Positions 45,674 to 59,921 are shown, counted from the first letter of the stretch. The stretch: DNA of 64,000 nt from Hirudinaria manillensis (GCA_034509925.1 CM067529.1:9582501-9646500), one strand, 5' to 3'. Made by a program: numbers and translations. The notes: generated from the letters alone by a model not told the origin.

Positions 45674-48600
45674 ATGGAGAGACATCCGTTGCTACTGCTC
45701 CTGTTGTCAGCGTTCGTTGTGTCCTGTTTGGCCATCCAAGCTGTTCCAACAACCAGCACGTACGTTGGAAATGTTGTATGTTGACGTACGAGGTGTTGAT
45801 GATGGTTTTAAATGTTTAAATATTCTTTTCCAGGTCCTACGCCGTCGTCACAAGCGATGTTCTCTTACCCGGCTCTGAACTTCTGATTGACCTGCACCTG
45901 TTTGACCTCGTCCGCTCTGACCTCAAGGAAGAAGAAGGCAGCAAGGAACCCAACGAAGAATGCGTCCTCGATCTCAGCGTCTCTTCTGACGACCACCTCT
46001 GGCATCGTTCTCTCTGGAAGATTGATGTGGACAAAACTCCGCGAAGTGATTGAGTTTTATTACATATGACTCTTAACCTTTAAAGAATTGACACTCGATT
46101 CTATTCCATTCAGGCTTTTCCAAAACACTGAGAGTCTTGGTAAATGTTTGCAGCACTTTCAATAGAAATTAATTAATCTATTTAAATAACTTATTTAATC
46201 AACAGGTATCACCAGACGAGAGGCTGCTGGGAGACAAATCAGTCCTGAAGGTCGAATCCAGTTCGTGCTTCAAGTTTTCACGTTCAGTCGAAGTTCCAAC
46301 TGGTTGGAAGGAACTCCTGGTTTCCCTGCGAACCGACAAACTCAAGTATCAGCCTGGAGAAATTGGTTCGTTGATCAAGCATCATTGGTTATCGATTGCA
46401 CTGCAATTTTTCTTCTTTCTGGTCTTTCAATTGCTGATTTACGAGGTAACAGACGCAGCAACATCCATCATTTGAGCGTTTGGCAGCTTTAAGTATTTAT
46501 TACTCGCTTATGAATAAATTAATAACGAATGAACCTTGTCGTTTCAGTGTTGATCGAGTCTCTCGTTCTGAGCCAGGAATTGAAGCCGCACTGGAAACCT
46601 GTCAACATGTCCATCCACGTGGGACTTTAAATTTGAATTTATGAGAAATTACTCGATAATTAATGAAATTGTCTTACTTTTCAGAACTCGATGAATGTCC
46701 TGCTCGTCGAATGGTTGAACGTCACGGCAGAAGAAGGTTTGCATTTTCATGACGCTAGCTCATGAAATGCAGTGAATAATTTAATAGTTTAAATTTTTTG
46801 TTTTGCTCCCCAGGTTTGCTCAGAAAGGAATTCTTCGTTCCACTTCTATCTCCCAGTGATGAACTGACTCTATCCTTGGAAAGTCACGTGAGGACTACTT
46901 GGATGTTTCCTCCAACAAACTGATGCTTCCTGACTACTCAATGTTTTGCATTTCAGAATCAAATGGTCAACCATACCATCGAAGTTGAACGACCTGTTGG
47001 ACCTTATGGTAAACATTTATTTGAATCGTTGGTGTATTGAAATACTCCACAGCTTCACTTAGTTTAATTTAACTTGGAACAAACATGATTTCAGATGAGG
47101 AACCTTTTCTGGTCGACGTCAGGTCTCCGAGGTACCACACTCTCCGTTCAGGCGATGAAAGCAAGAGCCCCGTCATGGATATCCGTGTGGTAGCCAGGTA
47201 ATCATTTCACCTGATATGCAAGAATGCATTGAATGCATAACAACGATTTATTTTATTTTCTTTCAGCCATCCTTCTGGAGGTCCGTTGGAAGGCAGAGTG
47301 CTACTTCAACTCTCACTTGGAAACAACTCAGAACCGAGATCCCTGCCTCCAGTCGAAGTGACAGCAACATTCTTTGGATTGCCATTTGAAAGACAAAAGA
47401 ACTAAACATTTATTAATGGATTTAGTACGTGCCAGTAACAGTTTGATAACGACTGCCTTTTATTTCATCAGCTCGTTGCCGGTCACAAGGAGATTTCACT
47501 GAAACCTGATGAAATCAAACAAGCACTTGGAATGAAAGCCGAAGAACCTTTGGTTGGACACGAAGTCAAATTCTCAGTCAAAGTGGAAGAACTGCGTCCT
47601 CCGACGGAAGAAGGAAGTGAAAGTGAAGAACTCAAGAAAAAGGAAGAAGAACATGAGTCCCGCCGAGGAGCTGTTCCCGTCGTCAGAAATGTCCACGTAA
47701 CATTTGTCGATCAATCTCACGTCTTATTCTTTAGCGAATTCACACCTGTCTTCTTCAAACCCGGCCTGTCGTACGTTGGACAAGTGAGACAAAATCAAAG
47801 ACTGGCTTCTTTTTCGTACATTACGACAGACGAACAGTGATATTTTAAAATTTCAATTCCAGGTTCTGTTGAAACCGGTCGAGGAAGTGCTTCCACTCAG
47901 TTCAGAGGAGAAAGAGGTGACAATCAAGGTGAAACACAACGGTCCAAAAGAGGGAAGTGCTAAAGAAGAGACGTTGACAGTGAAAATGAAGTCCAATTCT
48001 CTCGGCGAATTCTCGTTCAAGGTTCCAAAGGAAGACGTCAAACTTGAACTCGAAGTGGGAATCGTTTTAGTGACCACTTTTTAAAATGCACTTACTTTGA
48101 ATAACTGCAACTTTGTTTAAAATGATTTCAGGCTCACTTTGAGGACAAGGAGTCAGGCAAAGTTGTCGAGGCTCACTTGGAAGTTCTGCCATTCGCCACG
48201 AAACCCGGAGATGGATACTTCCTGCAGGTTTTGACGGAGCTAAAGCCGCCGAAAGTTGTAGTAAGTTAAGATGTACTTGTACCAGCTATTAAATATCGTT
48301 TAAAGTATTATGTTAAATTCTTAATTTCTCATAATTTTTTGTAATTTTTTCAGGTCGGTGAAACACTCAAGGTCAAGGTCGAATCAACGTTTCCCACCAG
48401 TGTGGTCCTTTACCAGGTGTTCTGTCGATCAGGATTGGTTCTCTCAGGACAGTTGGTGACTCCATCTCCGTCGACGAAACACGATCTGTCAGTGGTCATA
48501 CCTCAAAATGTCAGCCATCTTCTGTCAACTCCACGTCTCGTCGTGCAAGTTCTCAGTCCAAGCCACGAAATTCTGTCCGACAGTCTGCGATTTGTTGTCG

Positions 48601-51600
48601 AACAGGAGCAAGAAAGACCAGTGAGTATAAAATTCGATGCGCTAGATGATTACTTATTAATATATCATGATAAATTAATTTTAAATTTTAAATTCAGTTG
48701 GAGTTGTTGGTGAAACCGGAAGTTGCCGAACCAGGAGATGTCGTGGAATTTGTTGTCAGAGCAGAACCCTTCACCGATGTTTACCTGCTGACTGTTTCAG
48801 AACTTCCCACTTTTGAGCCAAAAGACCAGGAACTTCGTAAACTTGTCGTTAGTTGAAATTCATGACATTTGTTTATGTATTTATTTTGAAAATAAATGTT
48901 ATCTTTTCTAATTTAAAGGCTCACGAGAAAATGTCGAGATACCTTCACAACCTGAACTCTTCCCACTTCTCTCGCATGGTGAATGAACTCGGTGAAAGCA
49001 CTTCGACCGTTCCTTCTTTGGCTCCTGATTCTCAAAGAGTGCACAACGTGAGTTGGCAGCAGTGAAATTACTCAATGGAGAAATAAACATTAAAAAAGCA
49101 TTTTTGCACAGGAATCAGGAAGTCTTCTGCTTAGCGACGGTCTGTTATTCGTTGATCCCAGTAAGAATCCACATCTTATTTAACACGTTGTTACTTATTG
49201 CTAATAATTAATATTTCTTTTTACTTTTCATTTAGGCAAACAGTGGCCAACTCCAGCTCAAAAAAATGGAACATTGGAGGACTTTGGATTGTGTTGAAGA
49301 ATTTGATTTCAAACTCTGGAAACTGAAAGTCGCCGTTGGGTGAGTTGATTGTCTCCAATGAATTCTGGATGTGATATGAACCACATTGTACCATCATTAT
49401 TATCGCTAATTATGTATTTTGATCAATAAATATATCTTTTACAGACCATCAGGCGAAGAGAAACTTCGTTTAGTTCTGCCCGAGGAATCAAGACTTTATA
49501 CTTTTGCTGCTTTTGGTCTCAGACCTGGCAAGGGTTTAGTTGTTGTGGAGAGGCCCGTGGAAGTGAGTAACATTAATTGATTAACTAATATTCCACATGA
49601 ATTTATTACAAGGCTATAATTTTTCTATTTTTCAGTTGCTGTCAACATCAAAGGTTTTGACTTCATTGAGACATCCAGAATCCGTGGTACGAGGAGAGGA
49701 GGTCGTTTTGGAAGTTCATTTGTTCAACAATCAGGATAGGGAAGCCAAAGTAAGTTCTGCTTGATGAAAGTTTGCTAGTTGTTACTTTTCTTAAATACAA
49801 TAAGTAAAATGCGACTTTTGTTGCAGGTCAAAGTGACCGTGGAAGAACACGAATGGCTCAGCTCGGAAGGAAAAGAGAAGAAAGGCAAATTCGAAAAAGA
49901 AGTTGCTGTGGGTTTTGCCATTATTTCGAATGAAGTTAGAAGTGGATTATAAGGCAACGTTCAATTTCAGCTGAAACCCAAGGAATTGAAAATGGTTCCA
50001 GTCCACGTGAAGACGTCGCCAACGTCACAAGAACCACTCGAATTTGAAGTCGAAGTCGTGTCGGACGAGGTTCATCACAAACTCAACTCATCTGTTGAAC
50101 TCAAGGTAGCCACGGAGAAGACGTCGAATTATTTTTATTAAATTAATATACGATTTCTATTGTTGTTGCAGTATCAAGGATATGAAGTGACGCCATCAGA
50201 AAGTTTGGTGCTCGACAATTTCAACGGAGAACAAGTCCTCAATGTTGATGTACCTAAGAACATTTCAAACCCTATCGAAAAATCGGAACGAGCTCATGTG
50301 AAAGTCTATGGTAAATTTAATTTTTGACTATGCTGCTATTTTTTTTCCAAACTTTGTTTGTAATTTCAATTTGACTTCACAGGCCACCCCTTGGGTCCTT
50401 CCATTGAACACGTCTGCCAAAGTTTGAACGAATCGAGTGTTTTGGACGAAAGAACAAAAATGTGGTTCGTCCTGGCTGTCAACGTGCTCGAACACATCTC
50501 CAACAACTCACTCTTTGACAATTCTGTGCTGGTCGACTACGACGAGGAGAATCTGCCTTTCAACGTCTCAGTGGAAGACCCAGTAGAGAAGGACGAATGC
50601 GTTCAATCCGTCAGAGACTGTCAGTTTTGGAAATTGCTGCTAATTTTCAATTACTAATTAATCATAATTCATGACTTGAAAATGTTTTTATTTCAGCTGT
50701 GGTTTACCTTTTGAACAAAAGGAATGAAGATGGTTCCTTCGGCTTCTATCCGAAACAACCCGGTTATATCTGGTAGAGAAAGTTTATTACTTAAGACCAA
50801 TTCGCATACAAACAATTATTTTTAAGTTATTAAATGTATTCTTTTTTTTCAGGCTCACTTCTTTGATGCTGGATTCGACAGTCTTGTTGAGGAATGTGGT
50901 TTCTTGGAACGAGGAACATGTTGTTGAAACTGTGAGGTGGTTGGCCAAACAGCAGAAGGAAGATGGATCTTTTGTCGACGATAAAAACGCCATTGTTCTC
51001 AGAAAAGATATGGTAAAACAATTTTCGATTGCATGTTTCAAAATAATTTAATGATTTATTTACTTATATAGGATGAAGAAGCAAGCCATGTTCCACTGAC
51101 GTCAAAGGTCGTCGCTTCACTCCTTGAAGCAACCAGCAATCTTGATGTAATGCGATGTGTTTTCTTGTTGTTAATAAAATAAATTATTAAATGAAAAATC
51201 TTCAATTCTCAAACAGCTTCCCGAAGAAGAAGTGAAATTGGTAGAATCGGTGACGAAGAAATCCTTGGAGTACATCGAAAAAGTCGTCTTGAAGGGAGAT
51301 CTTGACAAGGACTCGTACTCTCTCAACGTTGCTGCCTACGCTTTCGCCCTGGCTAGGAATGACAAGGTCTTTGAGGTTCTGAAAAGAAGAGACCGATTGA
51401 CCGTTGGCGAAGGTAGTTTCATAATGAACATAGCGTGGCGATTAATATTTATTTTGTCAAATTTTTATTTTATTTTTAAAGGCGAGGAAGAACATTGGAA
51501 AGTTGGAGAGGAGGAAAATGCGGAAGAAAGTTCACTGTCCGTTGAAGCGACATCTTACGCCATTCTCACGTCTCTGGCCATGAACGACTTGGGTGGAGCC

Positions 51601-52797
51601 AGACCATTCGTCAACTTCGTTCTGAGAGCTATGGAACCTGAAGGAGTGTTTGTCTCGTCGCAGGTGAAGCGACGGAAATGAAACGATGAAAATAAACGAC
51701 GAATTTGATTTAGCTTTGTGATCAAGTTTATTGTTCCTTTCAGGACTCACATGTCGCACTGAAGGGTCTGTCACAGTACTTCCGTCTTTACGACGTCTAC
51801 CACGAACACGAACACGTCAACGTCGATGTCAACGTCACTTTGTCGGACAAGAAGCAAGTTTCATTGAAAGTCCTCAGTCCGCTCTTTGTTGGAAGCCTGT
51901 ACTTTGACGTAAGACGTTTTAAATATTTCAGTTCTTCGTTAAATAATGAATCTTGTGTAATTACTTTTTTTTTACAAAGAATTCCAACCTCAGTCTGAGC
52001 TCTCCTCTGAAGATACAATCATCGGGAGAAGGTGTCCTTCTTGTACAGGTTTTTACACATTTATTGATTTTAATTATTTTAACTTTTTTTTAATAATGTT
52101 TCGTTATTTTTTGCAGGTTGTTCCTGAGTTCAACGAAGCCGTTCCATCGAGCAGACCAACTTCTGTGGATTTGAAAGTCGAGGTGACGAAGAAGGATCCT
52201 CATCAACTTCAGTTGAAAGTCTGCGCGGTGTAGGAAACCTGTCCTTCTACTTAATTTTTATTTTTCCATTTTTGCGTTCTGGAATCTAAGTGGTGTTTAA
52301 TTTTAATAATTTTATTTTTTATTCGACAGAAACTTGGAAAAGGAATCGAGCAGTTTCCTCATCGCTGAAGTGCCTCTCTTGAGTGGCTACGAACTCAACC
52401 TGGAAGGGCACAACGATCGCAAGTCCAATCCACAAGTTCTTAAGCAGGACGATGAAGTGTACCTGATCTTCAACGAAGTATTTCGAACATTTCCTTCGCC
52501 AAGATGACTTATTCCTCCATTTATGTCATGCATTTTTCTATATTTTCTTTTTATTTTCAGGTGAAACCATCGGAACCATCCTGTGTCGATCTGAGTTTGG
52601 ACAAGCTTTACGACGTCAGCAACCTTGAACCGAGATTCGTCAGACTGTACCCGAGCACTGAACCAGGCACGAAACAAGCTCATATAAATATAAATTTAAA
52701 CATTCTTCCTATTTTAATTATTTTAAATATACTTTTTATTTTCACAGAAAATTCCGTCTACAAGCCTTACTCGGGAGACAAGACAGAGTCGAGTTGA
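45674..52797 (+). pseudogene. macroglobulin/TEP-like copy 2, frameshifted
   Basis: Same exon plan as copy 1, including promoter, signal peptide, splice sites and poly(A) signal. The exon beginning about 49236 lacks 14 bp (TTGGAACCATCGAC) present at 34597-34610 and in copy 3. The deletion is flanked by GACTT in the intact copies, so slippage or microhomology repair is likely. The shifted frame meets TGA at 49295-49297, giving about 742 of 1,500 residues: the macroglobulin ring without the CUB, thioester-like and receptor domains. The downstream exons remain nearly identical to copy 1, so the break is recent. It could still yield a secreted short form, or be removed by nonsense-mediated decay. 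Confidence 0.87.
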
Positions 52798-53639
52798 AAC
52801 CAAGACAAGAACCGAGAAGAAACGACTCTCTTCGTCACCTTTGGCTTAAATCAATGAAATGGCATTGAACTAAATTTCTTGCAATAAAATGTCGCATCTA
52901 AAAATCATTCTCTTACATTTAAATTTATTAACTTAACATCAGCGAACCATCACTAAAAAAGTAGCAACACTTAGGGCCGATCTTAAAACCTAAGTTTAAT
53001 AAAAGTTAGCAAAAGTAGATAAAACCGTAAATTATTATTAAAATGTAAACTCAGAGAAATTAATTTGGACCATTAAGAATTACTCATTTATATTTTTCTA
53101 TGCTCCAAGTTAAACCCAAACGTCGCAGTCGGCTGGGATAGACGAAGACGACACAAGGACCTCATAAAGCCTCACATATATAGATTGCAGGGTTTAAAAT
53201 AACTTGTAGAGCGACATAAAGAAGACAATAAGAGATTCCTGGGTCGTTTGTTCAGCCACTAATGACTGGCATAAAAGGATTGAGAACCATTAAGAGTTTT
53301 TAGAATATCGGGAAAGACCAGAAAATAAATAAACCCACAAGATTGGTTACCTCATGCGGCCCACCTCAATAAAATGTATGGAGATTCAGAGAGCCTGAAG
53401 ACGGGGAAACTGAGGATCCAATTATCTTTCATAATATTCTGGCGACACAAGGCAAATACTAGGCCGTGTATGAAACTACATGTTTGAATCATTATCTAGA
53501 CAGCACATTTCACTTTAAAAACTAATTAGTTGTATTAGCAGTTAAATAATTGCATCAAAATGAAAGATCTTGGCAGAACAATTTCATTTACCAAACAAAC
53601 ATTGTATTTAAAGTAAACTTTTTATAAAATAGAAAATAT

Positions 53640-53645
53640 TTTATT
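53640..53645 (-). terminator. poly(A) signal of helicase copy 2
   Basis: AATAAA on minus, same position relative to the stop as in copy 1. Confidence 0.62.
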
Positions 53646-53716
53646 AATAAACTGAGATAGGATCCTTTTTTCTAACATTACAGAAAAAAATGGTTAATAA
53701 ATCCAAACAAAATTTT

Positions 53717-56700
53717 TCAAGCTCTTCCATGCAGTTCTTTCCAAGATTTTCCCATCTGCTTTGGCATCTTCTTTTCAGATCCATCATCCAAGCCCTTGGC
53801 TTTATAGTAGGCAGGTGCTACCTCAAGTAGCCATGAATTCTCAACTTCAACAACGTGCCTCATATATTCCTTGGAGGTCAAGACAAGATCATTGTAAATG
53901 ACCCACTTCGAACGGTTTTCCCTGAGACAACTACTGGGATGAACTTCAGCAGCTTGTTGGTGTTTGATTGTCCTGTAATGGCCATCTTTGCTGAAGCGAG
54001 CTAGATGATAGAAAAAGCCGGAAGTAATTGCTTTACGGATCGCAACCGTGTCGCTTGAACTGGAAAGTTCAATTTCCACTCTTTCCAGCAACCCTTCAAG
54101 TTGATCCCTAACATCTCTAGCTCTATTCATGGATCTGAACTGGATATAATTTTCATAACACCATTGTGTTGAATATCCTGATTCAGCCCAAGCATTGTAC
54201 ACATTTAGCAGCATCAGATGATCTCCTAAAGGTTTTGGCTGAGGAATGAAATTCTGATGAGCCGTGTCGGCATGGACTTTCTTGTCTTTTGGTCTGTAGA
54301 AGACAGAGCTACTCACGCTCAGCATCGCAGCAATGGTTAGGATCTCTTCACTGCACTTGTACTTTTCACTTGCTATAATCATCTTCGATGTCATGGGATC
54401 AATTGGAAACTCAGCCATCTTTCTTCCAAGAGTTGACAAATGGCCATCTTTGTTGAGAGCCCCTAAAGCATAAAGATGCTCCAATGCTAGTATAATTGCT
54501 TCACACGGTGGTGGGTCCATAAATTCAAAGTTAATAAGATCTTGAACTCCCAGACTCTTGAGAAGCAGGACTACATTGGCAAGGTTAGTTCGCTGTATTT
54601 CAGGCACTGTGTTGTCTTCCATGTTTTCTTTGTATGTATATGACGTGTAAAGCCTGAAACACTTCCCTGCAGCAATTCTTCCTGCCCTTCCAGCTCTTTG
54701 GTTTGCCATGGCCTTTGAAATGGGAGTGACCACAAGTGATTCGACTCCAGTCCTTGGATTGTAACTGTTCTGCTTGCAAAACCCACAATCAATAACATAA
54801 ATGATGCCATCAATTGTCAATGATGTCTCTGCAATGTTAGTGGCCAAGATCACTTTCCTTGCCCCTGGAGGTGTCGGTTCAAAAATCTTTGCTTGCATAT
54901 CCGTGGGGAGATTTGCGTAAACTGGAAGTATAATCAGTTCTTTTAATTTGGTTGCCATCTTTTTCATCCTCTCCAAAAGGGCTTCATTGGCTTCTTCAAT
55001 ATCCTCCTGACCTGTGAGGAAAACAAGAACATCCCCAAGAGGTTGTGTCACATGAATTTGAAGTACACTGACAACAGCTGCGGCTACGAAATTATTTTCA
55101 GGAGCTTTTGCATAATATATATCGACTGGGTATCTTCTGCCAGGAATTCTATAAATTGGAGCATTATCAAAAAAAGTTGAAAATTTATCAGCATCCAAGG
55201 TGGCACTGGAGATCAAGACCTTCAAGTCTTTTCTAGATCTGGCGATATCTTTCACCAAACCAAATAGAATGTCCGTATGAATAGTCCGTTCATGAGCTTC
55301 ATCGATGATCATGACATTATATCCTGCCAGATCAGGTTCGCTCAAAAATTCTCGCAAGAGCATTCCATCAGTCATGTATTTAATGATGGTTCTCTCGGAT
55401 GAGCAATCTTCAAATCTGATGCTGTATCCAACCTCATTACCCAACTTGACTCTCATTTCTTGTGAAACTCTGGCAGCAACTGACATGGCAGCCACTCTTC
55501 TGGGTTGTGTGCAGCCAATCTTTCTACCATTTGCTGTGTAACCTGCTTCGTGCAGGTATTGAGGTAACTGAGTGGTTTTGCCAGAACCGGTTTCACCCTC
55601 GATTATTAAAATTTGGTGAGCTTCAATGGCTTTCAATAGATCATCCTTGAAGGCATAAATTGGCAAACTCTTTCTTGTCTCTTCAATGGTCAGGTGTTTT
55701 GATGCTGTTGGATCTTGGTCTTTGTTTCCAAGAAATTCCTCAACATTATCAGACCCAGGCATTTCCAGTGATTTTATGAATTCCACTTCATCATCTAAAA
55801 TGTAATCATAGACTTCCGCATTAGACTTTTCTTTGGCATCTTTGGCTCCGAATTTTAAGATGGCAGCATTTAAATGTTGTTCCTCCCAGTTCCTCTGTTC
55901 AAAATTTGGTCCTTTTTCAGCAACATCTTCCACAAAATTGGTTTTCAATTCTTTAACAGCGTCTGGAATGTAATAACGATTCAGTTTTTCTGTTTCAGAC
56001 AACTTCTTATGCTCTTTTGCCAAGCCAAGGACCTTTTTCTTGTATTCAATATCTCTCTTCTCTTTCTCAGTTAATTGCACATCTCCAAAAAAATATTCTT
56101 CTTCTTGCAACTCCCTCTCCAAATCTTCCACTTTGTCCTTTTGCCTTTTTACTAAATACTCTCTTCGAGCATTTTTCCTCAATTCGGGTATTGTTGATTT
56201 TAGATCTTCATTTTCCAGTCGAAGTCTCTTGGCAGCTTCTTCCAAGGCTTTTTTGTCAGACTTAGACATTATTTGACGGGTTTTGTCTTTATCTTTTTTC
56301 TTCAGTCTCTCTGCAAACTCATCCCTTTCTTTAATGTCTTCATCACTTTCGTTATCTTCATCACTACCTATAGATCTTTTCTCGCTTTCGGCTTTGATAT
56401 TTTGGTATTGATATTTCGGCTGAACATTACCAGTTTCGTGTTCGCTATCGCTAAGTTTCTGCTGCCTCACTTGTTTCATCTTCGATTCGTCACTCAATTT
56501 TGCTTTTTTTGTCTTGGGTTGTTCAAGTTCGTCGTCGTCATCATCTGATATCAGTCGGTACGATCTGTTCTTGAGTTGTTCCTGACGAGCAAGCGCTTCT
56601 TGAATCCTAGCCGGTTTGATCTCAACACCCTTGTGTGGAACTTTTGACCAAAGTTGATTTGCAAATTGCACGGCATTTTCATTGATGTCAATTTCTCCAA

Positions 56701-56839
56701 ATTCTTTCAAATCGTTAAGAAAAGCTTCGGGAGTATTTGCTTTCTTAGCTAATATGATAAAGTAGTCGACAAGACATTTTTCAGTGGAACCAAAGATTTT
56801 GGTAAGCTCGTCAGTCACCCATGCAGTTATGTCTGTCAT
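53717..56839 (-). CDS. DHX16: DEAH-box RNA helicase DHX16/Prp2, copy 2
   Basis: 1,040 residues, intact, intronless. I count nine residue differences from copy 1: Pro-Thr, Asn-Ser, Lys-Ile, Ser-Asn, Gly-Asp, Glu-Asp, Ile-Phe and Thr-Pro, all before about residue 360, and one Ser-Thr near residue 987. The helicase core (about 400-900) is unchanged, so purifying selection or very recent origin applies. All motifs listed for copy 1 are present. Both copies should be able to make a working enzyme if expressed. Confidence 0.95.
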   Translation of the reverse strand: MTDITAWVTDELTKIFGSTEKCLVDYFIILAKKANTPEAFLNDLKEFGEIDINENAVQFANQLWSKVPHKGVEIKPARIQEALARQEQLKNRSYRLISDDDDDELEQPKTKKAKLSDESKMKQVRQQKLSDSEHETGNVQPKYQYQNIKAESEKRSIGSDEDNESDEDIKERDEFAERLKKKDKDKTRQIMSKSDKKALEEAAKRLRLENEDLKSTIPELRKNARREYLVKRQKDKVEDLERELQEEEYFFGDVQLTEKEKRDIEYKKKVLGLAKEHKKLSETEKLNRYYIPDAVKELKTNFVEDVAEKGPNFEQRNWEEQHLNAAILKFGAKDAKEKSNAEVYDYILDDEVEFIKSLEMPGSDNVEEFLGNKDQDPTASKHLTIEETRKSLPIYAFKDDLLKAIEAHQILIIEGETGSGKTTQLPQYLHEAGYTANGRKIGCTQPRRVAAMSVAARVSQEMRVKLGNEVGYSIRFEDCSSERTIIKYMTDGMLLREFLSEPDLAGYNVMIIDEAHERTIHTDILFGLVKDIARSRKDLKVLISSATLDADKFSTFFDNAPIYRIPGRRYPVDIYYAKAPENNFVAAAVVSVLQIHVTQPLGDVLVFLTGQEDIEEANEALLERMKKMATKLKELIILPVYANLPTDMQAKIFEPTPPGARKVILATNIAETSLTIDGIIYVIDCGFCKQNSYNPRTGVESLVVTPISKAMANQRAGRAGRIAAGKCFRLYTSYTYKENMEDNTVPEIQRTNLANVVLLLKSLGVQDLINFEFMDPPPCEAIILALEHLYALGALNKDGHLSTLGRKMAEFPIDPMTSKMIIASEKYKCSEEILTIAAMLSVSSSVFYRPKDKKVHADTAHQNFIPQPKPLGDHLMLLNVYNAWAESGYSTQWCYENYIQFRSMNRARDVRDQLEGLLERVEIELSSSSDTVAIRKAITSGFFYHLARFSKDGHYRTIKHQQAAEVHPSSCLRENRSKWVIYNDLVLTSKEYMRHVVEVENSWLLEVAPAYYKAKGLDDGSEKKMPKQMGKSWKELHGRA

Positions 56840-57448
56840 CTTTTGATAATGTTAACTAATGCTAAATTGCAATGGCTATTAGGACTTGTTACTTTACTGA
56901 TATTTACGATGTTTACCACCTATCGCGCTTATACTTTAAAGATCATGAATATACCATTATTTTGTCATTTTATGCTATTTTCTTTTTTAATTATTTTTTT
57001 AATTATATAATATTATTTTAATTAATTTTTTTATTTAAATATTTACATCGACGTATTATTTTATATTTAGGTCACTGAAATCGTAGATTGAATTAAAAAT
57101 GTTAAAGTTGTAGATTGAGTCACACGTTATTTCCAGAAATATACATATTTTGAAAATATGGTTTGTTGTTTAATTGTACTTTTATTATGTTTTAAACTTT
57201 AATTGATTTTAATCGGTCTCAATTTTTATATGTATATTATAACGCACAAGACATCATCTTAGAAACCATGACCACAAACATTCCTTGTTCTTCTACCTGA
57301 TATTTTCCTTCGGAAATTTCGACCACCTCGTCTTTGACACGCTTCGACGGATTTCCGGTCTTCGCGCTTCACGAATCATGTCGTAGATCAGTCAACGGCA
57401 TGAAATGACAGCTGGCATCAATAAATTGATGTTAAATTGAATTAATTG
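56840..57448. other. 5' flank of helicase copy 2
   Basis: Near-identical to 42156-42764, with small substitutions. No gene recognised. Confidence 0.55.
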
Positions 57449-57853
57449 GTGCTTGGACCAATTCTCTTTTCTCACCAATATGCTGATGACATTCAAATAT
57501 ACGGTTACTCAAAACCAGTCGATATTACATGTCTTCTTCAGCGGATTGCGTAATGATTCCACGAGATTGCTGCTTGGGCGTCCTCTAACCATCTCCATCT
57601 TAACTCTAATAAAATAGATGCAATATGGTTTGTTTCTGAGTCAAAACGACATCTTATCCCTACAAAACCTTTGCATCTTAATGGAGCTGATGTCGTCTCG
57701 TCGGGGACAGTCCGAAATCTTGGGGCCTATTTGTTCTCTGGCTTGACAATGGACGAGCACGCAAGAAGTGTGTCTGCAAGCTGTTATGCCACACTTCGTG
57801 TTCTCACTATAGATACATTAAAAATCGACTCTTACAGTTACAGATATATGTAA
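57449..57853 (+). pseudogene. non-LTR reverse transcriptase fragment, unit 2 boundary
   Basis: Second copy of the YADD-containing fragment at 42765, with the same internal deletion and the same TAA TGA pair. The codon that is TAG in unit 1 is TAT here, so the frame stays open from 57671 to 57853. Confidence 0.8.
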
Positions 57854-59780
57854 TATCTTTAAAGATTAATCGCAATAAGGGGGTATCTGATAATTATATT
57901 TAAATATCTCTTATAATGTAATTACAATTTTTACCGTATTTTCAACATAACAAAGATTAAAATTTTTTAAAAGTTCTCCTGTAAGTAATAATTTCAATTC
58001 TGCAATACGAATTTTTAAAGCGTTACAGTAAATCTGAAACTACCGTTTCTTGCCATAGGTGGCGCTTAGAGAATGGGTAAAAAAAAGGCCTTATTAAATA
58101 AATAAATAAATAAATTAATTAGTAGATTAGATTATAATTATATCGTATTTATATCCATTACACAAAAAATATAAAAGACCATCAAAAAGCTTGAAAAATT
58201 TCAAACATGTATCTTTGTTTTCCATAACGTTCACCAGGTCACTCTTGATTATTGAATCCGTAGGTTTGGGATGTATTTCTTATAACTTTTTATTTATTGT
58301 TGGTATTTTTTTTTGAGTTTATGAGTTTATTAAACAAACAATTATGTACATATTAGAACGAAACAAATGATCTTAAAATACAAAATAAACTCATAGGGTC
58401 AGTCTTAAGGAAGCGTAAGCTTCCGCTAAACAGACTGGCCCTGGAAATCATATATAATGCTAATGCAACCATGTAAATTCAAAAATACGAATTTTTAAAG
58501 CGTTACAGTAAATCTGCAACCACCGTTTCTTGCCATAGGTGGCGCTTAGAGAGTGGGTAAAAAGGCCTTATTAAGTAACTTAAGTGCCTGTCATTTAAGT
58601 TAATTAAGTTTCAAGTCTTTTAGAAGCAGGCGTAGCTTAGTAGATTAGATTATAATTATATCATATTTATATCCATTACACAAAAAATATAAAAGACCAT
58701 AAAGAAGCTTGAAAAATTTTAAACACAACTTTGTTTTCAATAGCGTTCACCAGCTCACTCTTGGTTATTGAATCCGTAGGTTTGGAATGTACTTATTATT
58801 ACTTTTTATTTATTGTTGTTATTTAATATTTAGTTTTTCTGGTGCTCTTTTCGAAAATTTTAAGCAAAATTGAAATAAAATATTTCATAAAATAAAATAT
58901 CGTAGAAGTGAGTCATAGTCTCAACATGGCAGTAATCAATGTAAAATCAATGAAACTCAATTAAAATTTGGCAACCGATGTTCAATTCAATCGTCATGGA
59001 AAGCGTTGCATTGTAATGTTGTAATATTGATTAAAATTCTCTGTGGAAATAGTTGTAGTTAATTACTAGCCAAAAATTGAAAAACGAAAACAAAGTGGAT
59101 ATATCCGATAAAAAAAAAGTCAGAACATTGGAATAAAATACTTCCAAATATCCACAGTTATAAAACATTTTAAAAGCTAACGTTCATTCAAGCATCCAAA
59201 ATGTTTATTTCTCACATTGACGCCCATCAATTCAAGCGTGCAATTTTTCCTAGTTGGCTATTTTTTAATATTAAAATATGCTTTTAAGATTTTAATAAAT
59301 TCTGTTCCATTAATTCTCTAACTAAAAACCAAACTCTTAATGTCTATGCTGATTGAAAGATCATAAATGAATCAAGAACATTGAAATAGAATATATTATT
59401 GCAGTATATATTTTATGGTAATTATTAATAATTATCCTAACAGCATATTGTCTTAATTATACGATTTATTACAATAATTTATTATTTTACATCTTGTTTG
59501 ACATTTATCATAAAACATTATAATAAATCATAATGATGATGATCATAACAGATTTCTATTCTTTTATAACTTATTATTATTATATACTTTCATAAGGTGT
59601 CTCATAATTAATATTTAAGTTATATCTCACATATAAAAAAAATATATTAATTACAAACGATAATTAAAATATATTATGCGCAATTATAATGATAATTATT
59701 TCTCCCGATAATCGATTAAGAACTCCGAGGCAAGTTTTAATTAAAAATTTCGAAATCAATTTTTTATCGATCACACTCTC
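57839..59780. repeat. chimeric upstream repeat of unit 3
   Basis: 57839-58305 follows the unit 2 form up to the LINE tail. 58306-58485 is only the last 180 bp of the LINE. From 58486 the upstream repeat begins again (TACGAATTTTTAAAGC) in the unit 1-like form, with the 60-bp stretch and an empty LINE site near 58820. The segment shared by both arms is therefore present twice. Confidence 0.82.
58306..58485 (-). mobile_element. LINE 3' terminal fragment in unit 3
   Basis: Same poly-A end and 3' UTR as 43622-43805, cut just downstream of the ORF stop and fused to the repeat. Confidence 0.85.
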
Positions 59781-59787
59781 TATAAAA
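59781..59787 (+). promoter_or_regulatory. TATA box of macroglobulin copy 3
   Basis: TATAAAA, initiator and spliced leader exon as in the other two copies. Confidence 0.72.
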
Positions 59788-59921
59788 GCAACTCGGACGA
59801 GACCATTGGCAGTCAGTAACAAAAATTGCTTCTTGCGATTTCTTGTTACATTCGAGGTGAGGTTTTCCTTGCATTGAATTATTTTTTATTATTAAATAAA
59901 TTAATTTGTTTTTATTTTCAG

